Of a stretch of 50,849 nucleotides of DNA, positions 22,190 through 34,481 are shown piece by piece. Every line of letters starts with the position of its first letter. Positions within the stretch are counted from its first letter, which is position 1. The stretch lies in assembly GCA_003427395.1 (NCBI GenBank), contig BFEA01000365.1:680623-731471 (forward strand), read 5' to 3'. The notes beneath the pieces are model-generated. The model was given only the letters and a program-made list of their open reading frames with translations. It made no database searches and was not told the DNA's origin. The position numbers and the translations under genes are program-made. Source of the stretch: Chara braunii (lineage: Eukaryota > Streptophyta > Charophyceae > Charales > Characeae).

Positions 22190-24868
22190 TGCAGCTTCAG
22201 CATTCAGTCGAACATTGGAAGGAATGACAAGTCCAGAGTCATGAATGGTTTTGTACCTCTACCCGGTCTCACCCAACCATAAACGATCAAGACAGCATGT
22301 TGCCATTGTTTCTGGTCAGTCATTTTCCATTTTTTCTCCCATGCGTTATCATACAGTTGTGGAAGTGACTTTGCTCTCTCAATCGGTACCCAGTATTCTA
22401 CTAGCACTTGATTGTAATTCTACGAATTTTTATCAACAACCACTCGAGAAAGAGTTTTGCCTACCCAGATAGGCACGCCGCTGGACAGATCATCGTCAGA
22501 GGGACGAAGGGCAAGAAAAGTGTCCACGTCAACATGCATGAGGGGGTCGAAACTGGTCTTCAGGTGATCTTTTCTCCGTCCAACAAACAGGGGTTCCCTG
22601 TCATCGATGTTGGAACTGTCAGGAGAAGGTTGTTGATAGCTTCCGAGCGGTCGCGGTCTTGGTCAAAAACTTTCCAGAGGTTGTGAGGACAACCCGTTGA
22701 CGATGATCTCATCGCCATGTTTGATAAACTCCTCCCAGTAACACAAAGCTCTTTCTCTCCTACTCATCTCATGGTCGTTGTAAGTGCACCACGTTGACCG
22801 CCTGCTCTCCAACAACTCGCGGAATGGAATAACCTCATTTTTGTCGTTACAATAACTATTTCGAGAAAGGGTTGCACAGGAGGCGGGTCAAATGGCCTCG
22901 AAGGACCTGCATAGCTTTCATCGGGGTTTAGATTGAACCAATAAATCGGACCTTCCTCAGACAACCGATTGTGGTCATCACAAAACTCCTTGTACAACAT
23001 GCCCGGATTATCTGCAACCATCAAAAACTTAAGCAAGTGCGGTTTTGAAATACCAGTAGTGTTGGACGCAACGCACGGGTCTACTATACTTATCCAATCT
23101 GCCATCGTATCGAGGAAAATACATTTGGGAGGCTTTTTGTTGGATTGCTCTATGAGCTCGTAGAACTTGTCCATAGTATAAGCGTCTATATCTTTCAATT
23201 TCTTCGAGAAAACGCTGAAAGTAGCATCAACGACTGTATGGGTATGTCTCACCAGCATGAAACCTATTTCTACCTCTTGGAAAACTTTGAACTCAACCAA
23301 GAGTGCAGCTAACGCACATATGTACTTGTTCTTGTTTTCCTGCCAACAATTATCTGCTTGAATATGCAAAAACGGTGGCAGTGGCGTCCCGCTCCGTTGA
23401 ATTTCGACAAGGGTCCTCATAAGACACCTATATTTGAATCGTGTTTGAAATACAGAAACCACGAGTACACATAAATACTAGGGTCTCTACCATGTGCAAT
23501 GACACCTGTCAAATTCGTCTTCATCATCATCACGTGCCTAAGTGCTTTCGAGAAGCTCACTTGGCCAATATGGGGGATAGTGGTCTTTTTCTGATCCATG
23601 CCGTCAATGATGAGACGCAGACACTCGTTCGGGCGGACCATGGAATTAGTCTTTGCTCGACCGTAGTCCAGTCTGTGTTCAACTTGCCGCCTTTGGTAAG
23701 CTTTCATCTCCTCCTGAGCTCGTTCTAGATCTCAAGGAAGAGCAACATAGAGTATACGCTCTTTCAGTTCATGACAGACGACACACTTTGTGAATGTGTT
23801 TGAGTGTGCGAGTGAAATGTGATAAAAGTGTTTCTTCCACAATTTATAAAAGGTGGACTCCGACACTACTTCCAGGCCGACAACCACGAAGTCTGATTTG
23901 ATAAACTCATAAATTGAACGCTTCGTAAAAGTAGTTGGCAAAACACCGTCTTGATAAGCCACCTCATTCCGCATGCTATCCGCATGACAGTCTATGAATG
24001 TTTTCATGCTGGCAAGCATGACGACCATCTTATCTTTTGGTTTTTGTCTACCCGTCAGTCCATACTCGCAATGCACAAAGTCATTGTCCAATCGCTTTTT
24101 GTAGCTAGAAAACGTATTGCGAGAGACACCGAGAACATTGCAGTACGCCTTGACGCACATGTGACGTTCTAACTCTACCGGACGGACACCGTTTCTGTCC
24201 ACCTTCATTCACCGTAAAATCTTTAAGGTTTTTCATCCACCACTCTGCTCGCTCTTCAGGACTCTTACTGTAAAATCCTTATCTAACCTTTCGGACTTCC
24301 TCCGGCGACACGTTGTAACCACAACGAGCCTTGCAACATGCCATGCCGCATACCATTAATAATTTCTTTTCGGACAGCATGTCTTTCGCTCTTTTGTGTT
24401 GCTCTACCTTCCTAACATTCCTATTCGTCATGCTTTACGGTCTTCTCTCCCCTAGCAGAGGTGCAGACAAAATATGTAGTATTGCCATTTGTTCTTTATC
24501 GATCCTGCTAGACGCTTCCAACCTACTAGTAGACTGACTCTCAACAGGAATGGCATCACGAGATTGCATTTGCGTTGGACTTGCCCGCGCAATAAACAGT
24601 TCCTCTAAAGAATAGTCGGTGGCAACCAACTTTATACTGTTGTGGTAGGTTGTTGTAACGACTCACTGGAAGAGGATTGTTGCCCGGACGAGTAATCAGT
24701 GCCCATCAACTTCTCAGTCTCGGCGTCAGAGGTTGTGAAAGAAGCAGCCATCGGCACACACCAGTTGTCCGCCGAAGTTGTGGGGCGTGCCGCACCAGAA
24801 ACTTGAAACTCGTTTTGAGAGGCAGACGGCTCTTCGCTTGCGGACGGTGTGGCCAAAGCCCTAGGCAA
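22190..24868 (-). pseudogene. Transposase-like protein, DUF7869-like, copy 1
   Basis: Several minus-strand frames join into one protein when compared with copy 2. It starts with a Ser/Thr-rich N-terminus (about 24435-24868, with TDYSSGQQSSSSES). A short Cys-rich stretch follows (ACCKARCGYN at about 24325). Next come a segment resembling a DNA-binding helix region (YCNVLGVSRNTFSSYKKR, 23732-24208) and a CVVCHELKER motif. The core at 22764-23707 reads LIIDGMDQKKT, HIGQVSFSKAL, QADNCWQENKNKY, ALLVEF, RHTHTVVDATFSVFSKKL. This order of D, D-x-ENKN and HTH-x2-D is what I know of the DUF7869 family. These are widespread in eukaryotic repeats and possibly RNase H-like, but their catalytic role is not established. 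A C-terminal WVGK...VLVEYWVP segment lies at 22204-22480. A frameshift after FKHDSN (~23430) and frame changes near 24250 and 22450 show decay. Confidence 0.65.
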
Positions 24869-25209
24869 ATGGATGCAACCTCAAAGCTCTCACGAAAAGT
24901 GAGACTACATTTTTTGGTAAACGCAGCAGTGGTCTATTGGAATTGTGAGCTGTCGGATGAGCTCGTTGGGGACAACTGAAGTTCTTCTAGGTGAAAATAC
25001 AAGTCAGTGGTCTGTTCGGCGTCCATAGCTAGGTTCATGCGGTCGTTCCTAGAACCGTCCTTTCTGCCTTCATGTAGCCGTCGGTGTCGTGGACGAGGTT
25101 TACACTCGTGTTATCGATCAAACTCTCCAGTGCGGAGTGAACGGGCAATTCAAATTTGTTTCCACACCCTGCAAAACACCGGAGCAAAATGTAAGCCCGG
25201 ACACTAAGA

Positions 25210-25285
25210 ACATGTGTCTTTCACCCCACCCCACCCATCATCACACCCCCTCCAACCCCAACCCCAACCACCCCCCCCCTCTAAA
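25210..25285. repeat. C-rich tract in element leader
   Basis: CACCCCACCCCACCC and CCAACCCCAACCCC runs. A C-rich tract lies at the matching place in copy 2 (47019-47075), so it is part of the element. Confidence 0.7.
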
Positions 25286-25480
25286 TTCCCGATGCCGCAA
25301 GAGGAAGGCGCGAAAATGCAACGGGGTGGCACGAACGATCTGGCAAACCGCGAAATGCGAAGTGCGCCGACATCCGAACTTGCCAGAGATTCAAATCCTT
25401 CCACTTCGTTGATTTTATGTGCCAAACGGCATCTGAATATTTCTTGCCTCGACTCCGGCGACAAGAATTGCACCGATAGA

Positions 25481-27950
25481 GAAGGGGGATCCCCTTCCAC
25501 CTTTTGCTTTTTGTTATTTTATTAGTTGGACGTTAAAGTCCGTAGCAGCTGTCAAAATCAAACCCCCTGACCTGTTACAGGCCTCCGATGATGGAACCCA
25601 ACTGCTACAAAGGGCCTTGGCCGGCCTACCACTCATCCCCGCAGGTTGCTGAAGAGGGTAGGTCCCGCAACCGCCTTGGCGATTGTCTAGCGTCGAGAGG
25701 TTTGTCCCTCAAGTCGCGTGTCATCCGACATTTGAGTGTCGAACGGGATCCTCGATACCATCGAGGGCCACGCGAGTATGGGTAGTGCATAGTACGCCAT
25801 CACTGCGACTGCTTGTGTACTCATGCATGGCTAGTCGTTATGAGGAAACCTACGTTCGTGCGACATTTATAAGTTATCCAGTGTGGGATGGCCAAACGAT
25901 TCCCGCACCATTTAGTTATGGGTCAAACACCGTATGGACTAGTCGTGTTTCAGTTTTGAGAGTATATTGATTGTATGTATTCTGGCGTTGAGTGACGAAT
26001 TGCAAGCAGGACACGTCCCAGCGCACCCCCGCCCCCCACAATGCTCAGATGGGCCAGATCCGCACACGGGTGCGATAGAGACGTGGGACCGCGTGTATCC
26101 CCTGTGCCAAAGTATTAGGTAAAAGCCCATCGGTTGGGCGTTATCTGCGATTGTAACAAGAAGCCGTGGTTTAGGCTGGAGCAAGGAACGGTCCCACGGT
26201 CCCGGATCGTCGTAGTGCGCCGGGATCCGAACTTGTCGGATACAGATTCCAGAACGAACTAGTATTCCTTGGTGGCAATGACATGACCGTCGGATAAGCT
26301 TCATCTCGAAAGCAGGGCTATGACTGGTTGCAGATAGAAAAGAACATAGATGAAAGAACCACAAGCGACCCCTATCAACGCCGATGAATCCTGTCACCTT
26401 GAGTCAAAATCAGTAAATTAACATGAAAATCAATCGACCATTCATCGTTGGTCTAGCGTCCTCACCACTGCAAGCCCATGTCTGGTTGCAGAAATAAAAT
26501 TTATGGATTGAGGTCCCTCAAGTGACCCCTACAAACCTCGATTAACTTCAGCGACAATGCGAGGTTGTGTGCTGGCACCACAACCTTTTGCAGTCCGAGC
26601 AACGAAACCACAGCGGAATCGCAGACGGTTGAATCTTGTCCATACCGGTTGCAAAAAAACGACCCGGGCTCCAAGACCCTTGTGCATCCCCCATGACTCC
26701 CCATCTTGTACATCGGCAAGGCACGCAAGTGTGCTGGCAATGCGCAATTTTGCAGTCCTCTAAACGGTCGTGCGTCAACCGTGCCAAACCGACGGCGGAT
26801 TCCGGGAAGGACGACAACTTGTTGGCTGTCGAACGACGTCTGCGCGGCACTCCGGGTGGAGGTCTGTTTGAAGAAGTTCGCCAGGATCCGAACTTGCAGG
26901 GGATTAAGTTCCCATTTGTCCATTTTCGCGCCCGAAACAGGTGAGTTAGAGCGCCCCAGTGGCGGGACCAAACTTAGGGAGGATACGTCATTCCAAAAAT
27001 TGTGAACGCTCCATTGCGAGGTTGTGGTCCGCTATGATCCTTGTTTCGTCGCCTGCTACCCTTACCAGGCCTGGAGAATAGCGGGCCTGTGGTGTCAAGC
27101 CGACAACCGTTGATGCGAAAGTTCGGATTTCGGCAAACTTTGGTCGAGAGAGGGAGGGCGGACAGGACAGGTGGGCGCTGTTTAGAGGGGTCGAGGATGA
27201 CCGTTTTCTTATCATCCGGGAGTCGTCAGTGACGGATGTCAGACCGTGATATTGCAGGAATGTGTTTTCGTGAAGCGACATCCCCACGGAACAAGGGCCA
27301 ACCGTTGGTCACGAGTCCCATAGGGTTCGAAACGGAAAGATTACATGGGACCCAGAAACATGGTTGGCAATGACAAACCCATATTGCTCTCGACGACTGG
27401 GGTCGTTTGAGGCAACGGATTCTACAGAACATTTCTCTCAAAGTCCACTGGGATCCGAACTTACGAAATCAGGGTCACCTGCAATTGAGGCTAACTGTGT
27501 GTCCGGAAAGGGAGCAGTCATGACACCAGCAGACGGTAGAAAGAGGACAGAGCACGACGATACAGTTAGCCCTATTAATGGGAGGTTGTTGCTTGCAAAC
27601 CGTCCGAATTCGCACTCGCAGGAAACCTGTGTACCACGACATTTTTTTTTTTAGAGCCGTTTGTTTACCGCGCGCCTGCCGAGCCTTTTGCGAAAGCGTA
27701 AGTCCGCTGGGATCCGAACTTCATGTTCACGACTTTAACCGCCATAACTCAACACTGGTGTCTCCCGAGCAGAAAGGAGTCACCACCTGTGGAATGGACA
27801 ACCATGTATTATTTGCAATTTTGCTAGTCCGCTGACATCCGAACTTCATGTGTTCATGAAAAGGCACACTTGCAAGGTCGCAAGACTTTTTGCTGAAAGG
27901 CTTCCGAGTCTTATTAAAGCATTAAATCACCCCGGCGGACAATGGAAGTT
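25481..27950. repeat. Degenerate palindromic-motif region
   Basis: No gene is recognised. Half- or full copies of the motif AAGTTCG(N8)CGAACTT, often degenerated to GTCCGCTGGGATCCGAACTT, occur at about 26214, 26874, 27442, 27702 and 27828. Two related blocks start near 26310 and 26460 (CTGGTTGCAGA, GCGACCCCTA versus GTGACCCCTA), and GGTTGCAA-type words recur. Open frames overlap on both strands and show no domain. It reads as an old tandem array broken by divergence. Confidence 0.6.
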
Positions 27951-27955
27951 CCGTG

Positions 27956-28157
27956 AGCGCGACACGTGTGATCGCGAGTGCGACACGTGGACCTTCCTAG
28001 CATATACTATCAATCGTGCACTGCAGTGTTGTCGTGATCGCACGATAAACAAAACCTCGTGACACGTGTGATCGCGTGTGCGACACGTGGGCCTTCTCTG
28101 CCGAAACGATCAAATGTGCACTGCAGTGTTGTCGTGATTGCATGGCAAACAAAACGT
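27956..28157. repeat. ~100-bp direct repeat with CACGTG cores
   Basis: Two tandem units (about 27956-28057 and 28058-28157) share GCGACACGTGTGATCGCG, GCGACACGTGG, CCTTC and GTGCACTGCAGTGTTGTCG, TGATAAACAAAAC-like ends. Each carries CACGTG palindromes. CACGTG is the plant G-box core, but there is no gene next to it to regulate. Confidence 0.8.
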
Positions 28158-28262
28158 CAATGCGACACATATGCCTTCTTGATGGGAAGGCACACGTGTC
28201 ACACTAACGATCACACGCTTGATCGCAACGGATGCACGAAGGAGGAAGCTATGTTTGTGCTC

Positions 28263-28362
28263 GATGCGGAACGAGGTTCTCTTTCGTCAATAAGGAGTGC
28301 GTTGCGGTTCACGTGGAAGACCACGGCGGACCACGTGGCTGACGAGAACCTCGTTCCGCATC
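28263..28362. repeat. Hairpin with 19-bp perfect arms
   Basis: GATGCGGAACGAGGTTCTC (28263-28281) and its exact reverse complement (28344-28362) flank a 62-base loop. Within the loop CGTCA/TGACG extends the stem after a short bulge. CACGTGG/CCACGTG forms a second stem. The size and near-perfect arms are compatible with a small-RNA precursor or a very small foldback element. Confidence 0.85.
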
Positions 28363-28574
28363 TACGACGGAACGATTGGACAACGAACAAAGCTGCCCCC
28401 ACCTCGCAAACACTTGTTGCTGACGAACACTATGCATATTGTCATGATTAAGAGACCAAGAAGAGGCATCGTTACGAAAAAGCGCGCCGATGGTTGACAC
28501 CCGTAAAGCACTGTTTTTAGCCTGGCAGGCCACCGTGGTGTTCTTCCATGGTCGCGGCTGATGGCAGCGCAATC

Positions 28575-29150
28575 ATGTCACCACGGAATGCTGATCGCGC
28601 AGGGAACCTGCCGCCACGCGGCACACACTCGTCGACGTGTATCTGTCGTCGTGGCGATGTTGTCACACCATTTACGGGTCCCCACGTGGCGGGCGAGAAA
28701 ACCACGAGTAGTGTGTGAGATGCGCGCGCGACCCGAGCCATCGTTGTGAACCAAACGCTCTTCTTTGAAGAACAAAGCTGCTTGCGACGAGAGGACAGCA
28801 CTGCGTGCTGATTGCGAAACCCACAGTGGCATGGACACGCACACAGATTTCTTCTGTGCACATGCTCGACGATCATGCCACCGAGGGATTACCCGTCAGC
28901 ATGCAGTGCTAGCCTGTCGTTGTAAGCAGGTGTGTTCATTAGAGATTAGTGCACGGTGGATAGCGCTGGCTCAGAAGTCCCGCTCGTCGCACACACAACT
29001 CGTCGTCTTCTTCATCATCCACGTGGGGACCCGCGAATGGTGCGACAGTATGGCCAAGATGACAGATGATGAATGCGCGCCGGGTGGCGGCCACGAAGGC
29101 AGCGCTCTCAATCACACACGGTTCCCTGCGCGATCAGCGTTCCGGAGCAA
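28575..29150. repeat. ~575-bp imperfect palindrome
   Basis: Left and right halves are reverse complements at many points. CGGAATGCTGATCGCGCAGG (28579) matches CGCGATCAGCGTTCCG (29129-29144). CGGGTCCCCACGTGG (28675) matches CCACGTGGGGACCCG (29020). GCTGCTTGCGACGAGAGG (28788) matches CCTGTCGTTGTAAGCAG (~28930). The centre is near 28850. The halves are diverged with small gaps. It looks like a foldback or MITE-like element; no target duplication was confirmed. Confidence 0.8.
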
Positions 29151-31560
29151 TAATGCGTTTGATGAACAACAAAAATGGATGTTATGCAGAAAAGCGAATA
29201 AGAGAGATACAGAAGAAATGGTGTTAGCGGCGAGAAAAATGAGACATTGGAGGATGGGAAACGATTCATGAAATGCTGATTGGCGACGAGCCACAGCATC
29301 GCGACACTGTCACGTAGCGTAAGAGGTCTCGCCTGAAATGTGCCAGACGCCCGAGGGTCTCGGACGCCATGGTCTCCTCGAGCACAACTCTGACGTTCCT
29401 ACGAAATCGACCTCCGAGGACGATGACGGTGGCGCAGCGCAGCTTGCGGCAGACGACGACAATAGCGCAGCTGCCGTCGAGCTCGACAGAATGCAAGGAA
29501 TGGTGGGGTGAACCGGGGGGGCGTTCGAACAGAAGCCTTCCCCCGTCAGCCTCCCTGTCGGTCGCCAGTGTGACGTCCCTCCCGAAGGTCCTGTGCCCTA
29601 GCGAAAAAGGACCCTGCGATGTGCAGATCGGACGACTCGGCCAGGGATGACCTTCAATTCCATTTCCTGTCACGTGAAATTGTCGTCCTGTCCATCATTG
29701 AAAAGCACCCCCGCCCCCCCGCCCACGCCTGACCTCCACCCCACCTAGGCCACAATTGCCCGGAAGCGTCCGGTACGGCCCGCCGGCCAATGTCATAAAT
29801 GGCCCTCAAACGGCTCGTGTCGTATGCAGGTCGTCGATCGCGGAAATCCAACGGTTCTTGAACTCCCCCCACGCGACATGGCGTATGCAGCCCCCCTCAC
29901 CCCCCCCACCCGCGCCCAAGGCCCGCTACTGCGATTTCGAAAAAGGCCTTCTATTCTGCGCAGGAATCCCTCCGCGTGCATGCCTATAAAACAGAGCCCC
30001 CCCCCCTCAATGCTCATTTCGCATTATCGCATTTCGCCGGGGAGATGCTGCCGGACCGACCACCTGCACTATCTCTCTCGTCAACACCATCGCCCGGAAA
30101 CCACGGTGATTGACGCCGTCGCAAACTGCAGCACTGCACCACCTCACCCGACGAGCGCGCAACTCGCGCTTGTCCTTCGCCGTCCTTCGCTGTCCTCACC
30201 ACTGCATGCAATCGTGAGCACGCGCATCGCATAGCTCCTTGCACAACAGACTTCGCACTCACTCGCATCACATAGCACCTTTCACGTTGGCTTTCGCGAG
30301 GTGATCCGCGTCGGCTTTAGCGCCAATCAGCGACTTGCTTCGAATGCGCGCTCGTTTAACGCAAGTCATCCAACGCCACACCACGACAGTTGCTCTACTT
30401 CCATAGCGAGTTCCGCGGCTGTAATTTAGCTGCACACCATCCATTCTCCGAACGACATCTTGATCGTGGTGAGTGTCGAGGAAAAAGGGCAATGGTTGAA
30501 CGCGACATTCTTGTCGGCAACGTGTTTTGCTTGCGCTTGTGAACACCCGCGGTTGCGTGTTCGTATGTATGATTATGTTCGTGTTCTTGTCGATGACTTG
30601 TGTTTTCGTATGTGTTGTTTTGTTTGCTTCATTTGCGTTCACATATGCACGAGTGTGAGTTTACTTAAGTGTTCCAATGCGTGTGTGTGGAGAACTTGAT
30701 GGGGTTGATTGGACGAGCAATCAACAGATGCTCCTACAGATGCACACACATTCTCCCTCGCCCCCAACTATTCTAGAGCACAACCTTTGTATTGATGGAC
30801 GGGGTTGATTGGACGAACGATCCACAAATGCTCCAATCAATCATTCCAGCAATCAACTTTTGGATGACGTTGATTGGACGAGCCAGAACGACCGGAAGAT
30901 CCGATCGAGTGACCAGATCCATGTTTCGAGAAATCGTTCATGATTCCCCTGATGCTGTGTAACCTGTGTTTGCGTGTCACGATCAACAGACCGCTCGTCA
31001 AATCCACGGATCAAGCAGCCACAAAACCTCCCAGATCAAACCATGAAGTCTGCGCGCGTATCTGTGTGTATGTCTATGTGTGTGAGAGGTTGCGCATGTC
31101 AGTATCGTGCAAGCGAATGTCCGCTGAGTCGCGATGCCTAATAAATTTGAACAGTTGATCATGAAAAGCAATCGATCGACCAACCGTCGTACCGTCCGGG
31201 TAATCCATCATTGTATCGATGAACTGAACGTCCCCAACATTTTGCTTCCACAACTAGTTGTACCGGGTTCTCAAACAAGTGCATGTGTGTGTGTGTGTGC
31301 CTCGCCATTGTCGTACCCGACGATCCGCCTCCAAAAAAAGCATGCGATCGATGAAGACATGATCGCCTGTCCAATCAAACACTCCACTGAGCAGCAGATA
31401 GTGACCGATCTCTTGTGTGGAGGACTGTTTGAGAGCAACAGATTTGTGTTCTTCTGTTTTAGCGCTCAAATGTTATTGTTGTTTGTCAGGATCCCTATCT
31501 GGTTTATCGAAACAGCATTGCCGGATCCAATCGCAAGCACAGAAGCCCGCAATCACTGCA
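29151..31560. other. Gene-free stretch
   Basis: No protein domain or RNA gene is recognised. The word GGTTGATTGGACGA recurs at about 30702, 30802 and 30868, within a loosely repeated ~100-bp unit. TGTGTGT runs occur near 31060-31080 and 31285-31299. C-rich clusters lie at 29706-29745 and 29890-30010. Open frames up to 227 codons (31134-31817, plus) run into the array at 31.6 kb and lack domain-like features. Confidence 0.5.
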
Positions 31561-32905
31561 GACTATGCGTGAATGCCGCTGGCATCCGAACCTCACATAT
31601 TCACCACCACTGGTGGAGGGAGAAGTCTGGATGTCGGAAGACTCGCCGGTTATACCGGTGGCACGTCAGCAGTTGTCCTTTCTCAGCAGTATTTGAAGTT
31701 CGGATGCCGGCGAACTCCGTATTTTCCCACAACCCATGCTGCAACCAAGGCCATCCAGTTCCAGCACGAGACTGGTGGACGAATGAAGTTCGCCAACATT
31801 CGAACGTCCTGTTTTGACTGGGGGGGCGGACAAAAGAAGTCCGCCCGCATCCGAACTTCATTGATTTGCCTTTTCCGCCTCCATACACTGAACACCGCCC
31901 TCAGGCGGCGTGCAGTCCTCCTGTGTTCACACTTTGCACATTGTAGTACGCCGACATCCGAACTTCTCATTTTTGCCACCAATTGCCAGGTCGAAGTTCA
32001 GATTCCGCTGGACTTGGCGGTTTTCATGGTATTCTGTGAGCAGTTGTCCTTTCTCACCACTATTTGAAGTTCGGATGCCAGCGAACTTCGTATCTCCGCA
32101 CAACCCATGCTGCAACCAGGGTCTTCCTGGTCCAAAAACGACGGGGAGGACAAAAGAAGTTCGCCGGCATCCGAACTTCAATGATTTGCCTTTTCTTCAT
32201 CAAAATAATAAATGCCGCCCTCAGGTGCCATGTAGTCCTCCTGTGTGCGCAATTCACAAACTATAGTGCGCCTGCGTCCGCACTTCACATATTCGCCACC
32301 CGAGGCCCATGTCGAAGTTCGGATTCTGGCGAACTTGGTGGTTTTCATGGTAGTCCGTGAGCAGTTGTCCTTTCTCGGCAGCATTTGAAGTTCGGATGCC
32401 AGCGAATTTCGTATCTCCACACAACCCATGCTGCGACCAGGGTCTTCCTGGTCTAGAACGGGAGGGGAGGACATAAAAAGTTCGCCGGCACTCGAACTTC
32501 AATGATTTTCCGTTTCAGCATTAAAACAACGAATGTCGCCCTCAGGTGTCGTGCAGTCCTCCTGTGTGCGCACTTTGCACATTGTGGTGCGCCGGCATCC
32601 GATCTTCACATATTCGTCACCCGAGGCGTATGTCGAAGTTCGGATACCGGCAGACTTGGTGGTTTTCATTGTAGCCCATGAGCATTTGTCCTTTCTCGCC
32701 AGCGAACTTCGTATCTCCACACAACCCATGCTGCTAGCAGGATCTTCCTGGTCCAAAACGGGAGGGGAGGACAAAAGAAGTTCGCCGACATCGGAACTTC
32801 AATGATTTCCCTTTTGTGCATCCAAACAACGAAGACCGCCCCCAGGTGCCATGCAGCTTGCGGTTCGCCGATAAGAGAAGTTCGCCGGCATCCGAACTTC
32901 ACGTT
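31561..32905. repeat. ~320-370-bp tandem array rich in palindromic motif
   Basis: The word AGTTGTCCTTTCTC recurs at 31671, 32042, 32363 and (as ATTTGTCC) 32694, giving steps of 371, 321 and 331. Each unit has GAAGTTCGGATGCC-GCGAACTT, then CACAACCCATGCTGC, a GGAGGACAAAAGAAG block, CGGCATCCGAACTTCAATGA and a GCCCTCAGG-GT-CAGTCC block. The palindromic motif therefore occurs several times per unit and in both orientations. Many overlapping short frames (for example VRMPANF, SPASELH) are translations of the motif, not genes. Confidence 0.85.
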
Positions 32906-33018
32906 TTGACGGTGGTGTTGAAAAACAATTCCTCCCCAACACCTTCAAGAAGAGCCAAACAGTTGGCGGTTGCCTTGGTGGATTGGCAAAAACACTCTTC
33001 AGGACCTCGGTGCGGGTT

Positions 33019-33830
33019 CTAGATCCGTTCAGTGCAGAGATTCGTGTTGCCTGAACAGATCCGGGGCTCAGTTGCCACAAGGTGCCAGTCCCGGTTGGTG
33101 ACCCTTCTGGTTGGATCTGGATCTGTTTCGAGCAGAGTTTCACGCTCCATAAACAAAATTCCCCTCCAGTTCCCGCAAGTTATCAGTTGTTCGGGCAGTC
33201 TTTTGGAATGCTCAAGCGCAACTGAGGCGAGTTTGGTGGCCCTTCTTGTTGGATCCGGATCTGTTTTGAGCAGAGTTTCGCACTCCACAAATAGAATTCC
33301 CCTCCGGTTCCCGCAGGTTATCAGTTGTTCGGGCAGTGTTTCGGGATGCTCAATCGCAAGTGGGGCGAGTTTGGTCGCCCTTCTTGTTGGATCCGGATCT
33401 GTTTTGAGCAGAGTTTTGCACTCCACAAACAAAATTCCCCTCTGGTCCCCGCAGGTTATCGGTTGTTCAAACTGTCTTTCAGGATGCTCAATCGCAACTG
33501 GGACGAGTTTGGTGACCCTTATTATTGGATCTAGATCTGTTTCGAGAAGAGTTTCACACTCCACAAATAGAATTCCCATCCGGTTCCTGCAAGTTTTCCG
33601 TTGTTCGGGCAGTCTTTCGGGATGCTCAATCGCAGCTGGGGCGAGTTTGGTGGCCCTTCTTGTTGGATCAGGATCTGTTTTGAGCAGAGTTTCACACTCC
33701 ACAAACTGAATTCCCCTCCCGTTCCCGCAGGTTATCGGTTGTTCGGGCAGTCTTTCGGAATGCTCAATCGCAACTGGGGCAAGTTTGGTGGGCCTCGTAC
33801 TGCGGTCTGGGGGTAAGAGAGGCGGAGTCT
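33019..33830. repeat. 138-bp tandem array (46 codons)
   Basis: The word CCTTCTTGTTGGAT and its variants start at 33103, 33241, 33379, 33517 and 33655, with a partial at 33793. Every step is exactly 138 bp although units differ at many single bases. The minus strand is open for 227 codons (33019-33702) with a 46-residue unit like ECETLLKTDPDPTRRATKLA / AIEHPERLPEQLITCG. The plus strand is open for 225 codons, and a third frame is partly open. A further unit lies at 50703-50849. Whether it ever encoded a repeat protein is unknown; openness in several frames argues for caution. Confidence 0.85.
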
Positions 33831-33869
33831 GGTGGCCGCACGCCGTTATCCATCTACGATATTATCAGG

Positions 33870-34315
33870 TGAACTCATCAAGTTCGCCGGCATCCGAACT
33901 TCATAGGAAGGCTGAAGACGGATGTGAATAAGTGCGGATACCGGCGGAGTCGGTGTGCCTTCTTGTCGGGTCCTGGGGTGTAAACGGCAGAGTGTAGCAG
34001 TCTACAAGCGTGAACAGGATGTGAAAAACTGCCGTCGATTTCGTCAAGTTCGCCCGCATCCGGATTTCGCACAAGCGTGAATAGGATGTGAAGAAGTGCG
34101 GATGCCGGTGAACTTGTTGACTGTTCGTGCAGTCTATCGTTATGTTTGTGCGCTGTTGGTACTAGTTTGGTGTGCCTTCGTGTTGGGTCAGGGCGTGTGA
34201 ACTGCAGACTCTGAGTCCAACAGTTAACAAACCGTCTCTCTCGTTATCATCACATGTCGTTATTAGTCCACGCCATTGGCTGGTGAATTTGTCTAGTACG
34301 TCGGTATCCGAACAT
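33870..34315. repeat. Palindromic-motif copies before the ParB-like gene
   Basis: The motif occurs at about 33881-33903 (intact AAGTTCGCCGGCATCCGAAC form), 33934, 34049, 34099 and 34295. A ~100-bp segment with CACAAGCGTGAATAGGATGTGAAGAAGTGCG words is repeated two to three times (AAGCGTGAACAGGATGTGAA at 34008; AAGCGTGAATAGGATGTGAA at 34073). The gene starts ~170 bp to the right. Confidence 0.7.
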
Positions 34316-34481
34316 CCTACATATGCCTCTTTTCTATGTTGCTTTGGGTGCCGATACCTTTGATGTGCTTTGGTGGTGCGTCACATGTGGGTCTGCGGAA
34401 ACCAGAGCTCTCTACTGGGGTGGGTTATTTATCTCTTTTGTGTGTTGGGTTGTTTTAGTCTCTTGGACCGATGCAGGCACA

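Larger units (their letters stand above)
20290..25480 (-). mobile_element. DUF7869-type element, copy 1
   Basis: This is a ~5.2 kb unit whose content matches 42000-47340 in order and orientation. Read on the minus strand, it has a leader with a C-rich tract (25220-25280) and a transposase-like gene (22190-24868). A second gene follows (21207-21956), then an AT-rich 3' region with ~130-bp tandem units (20298-20740). The shared extent between copies sets the approximate ends; no terminal inverted repeat or target duplication could be confirmed by eye. The right end carries one copy of the dispersed AAGTTCG/CGAACTT-type motif (25361-25382), also present at the same place in copy 2. The coding parts are broken (see entries), so it is a decayed copy. 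Confidence 0.75.
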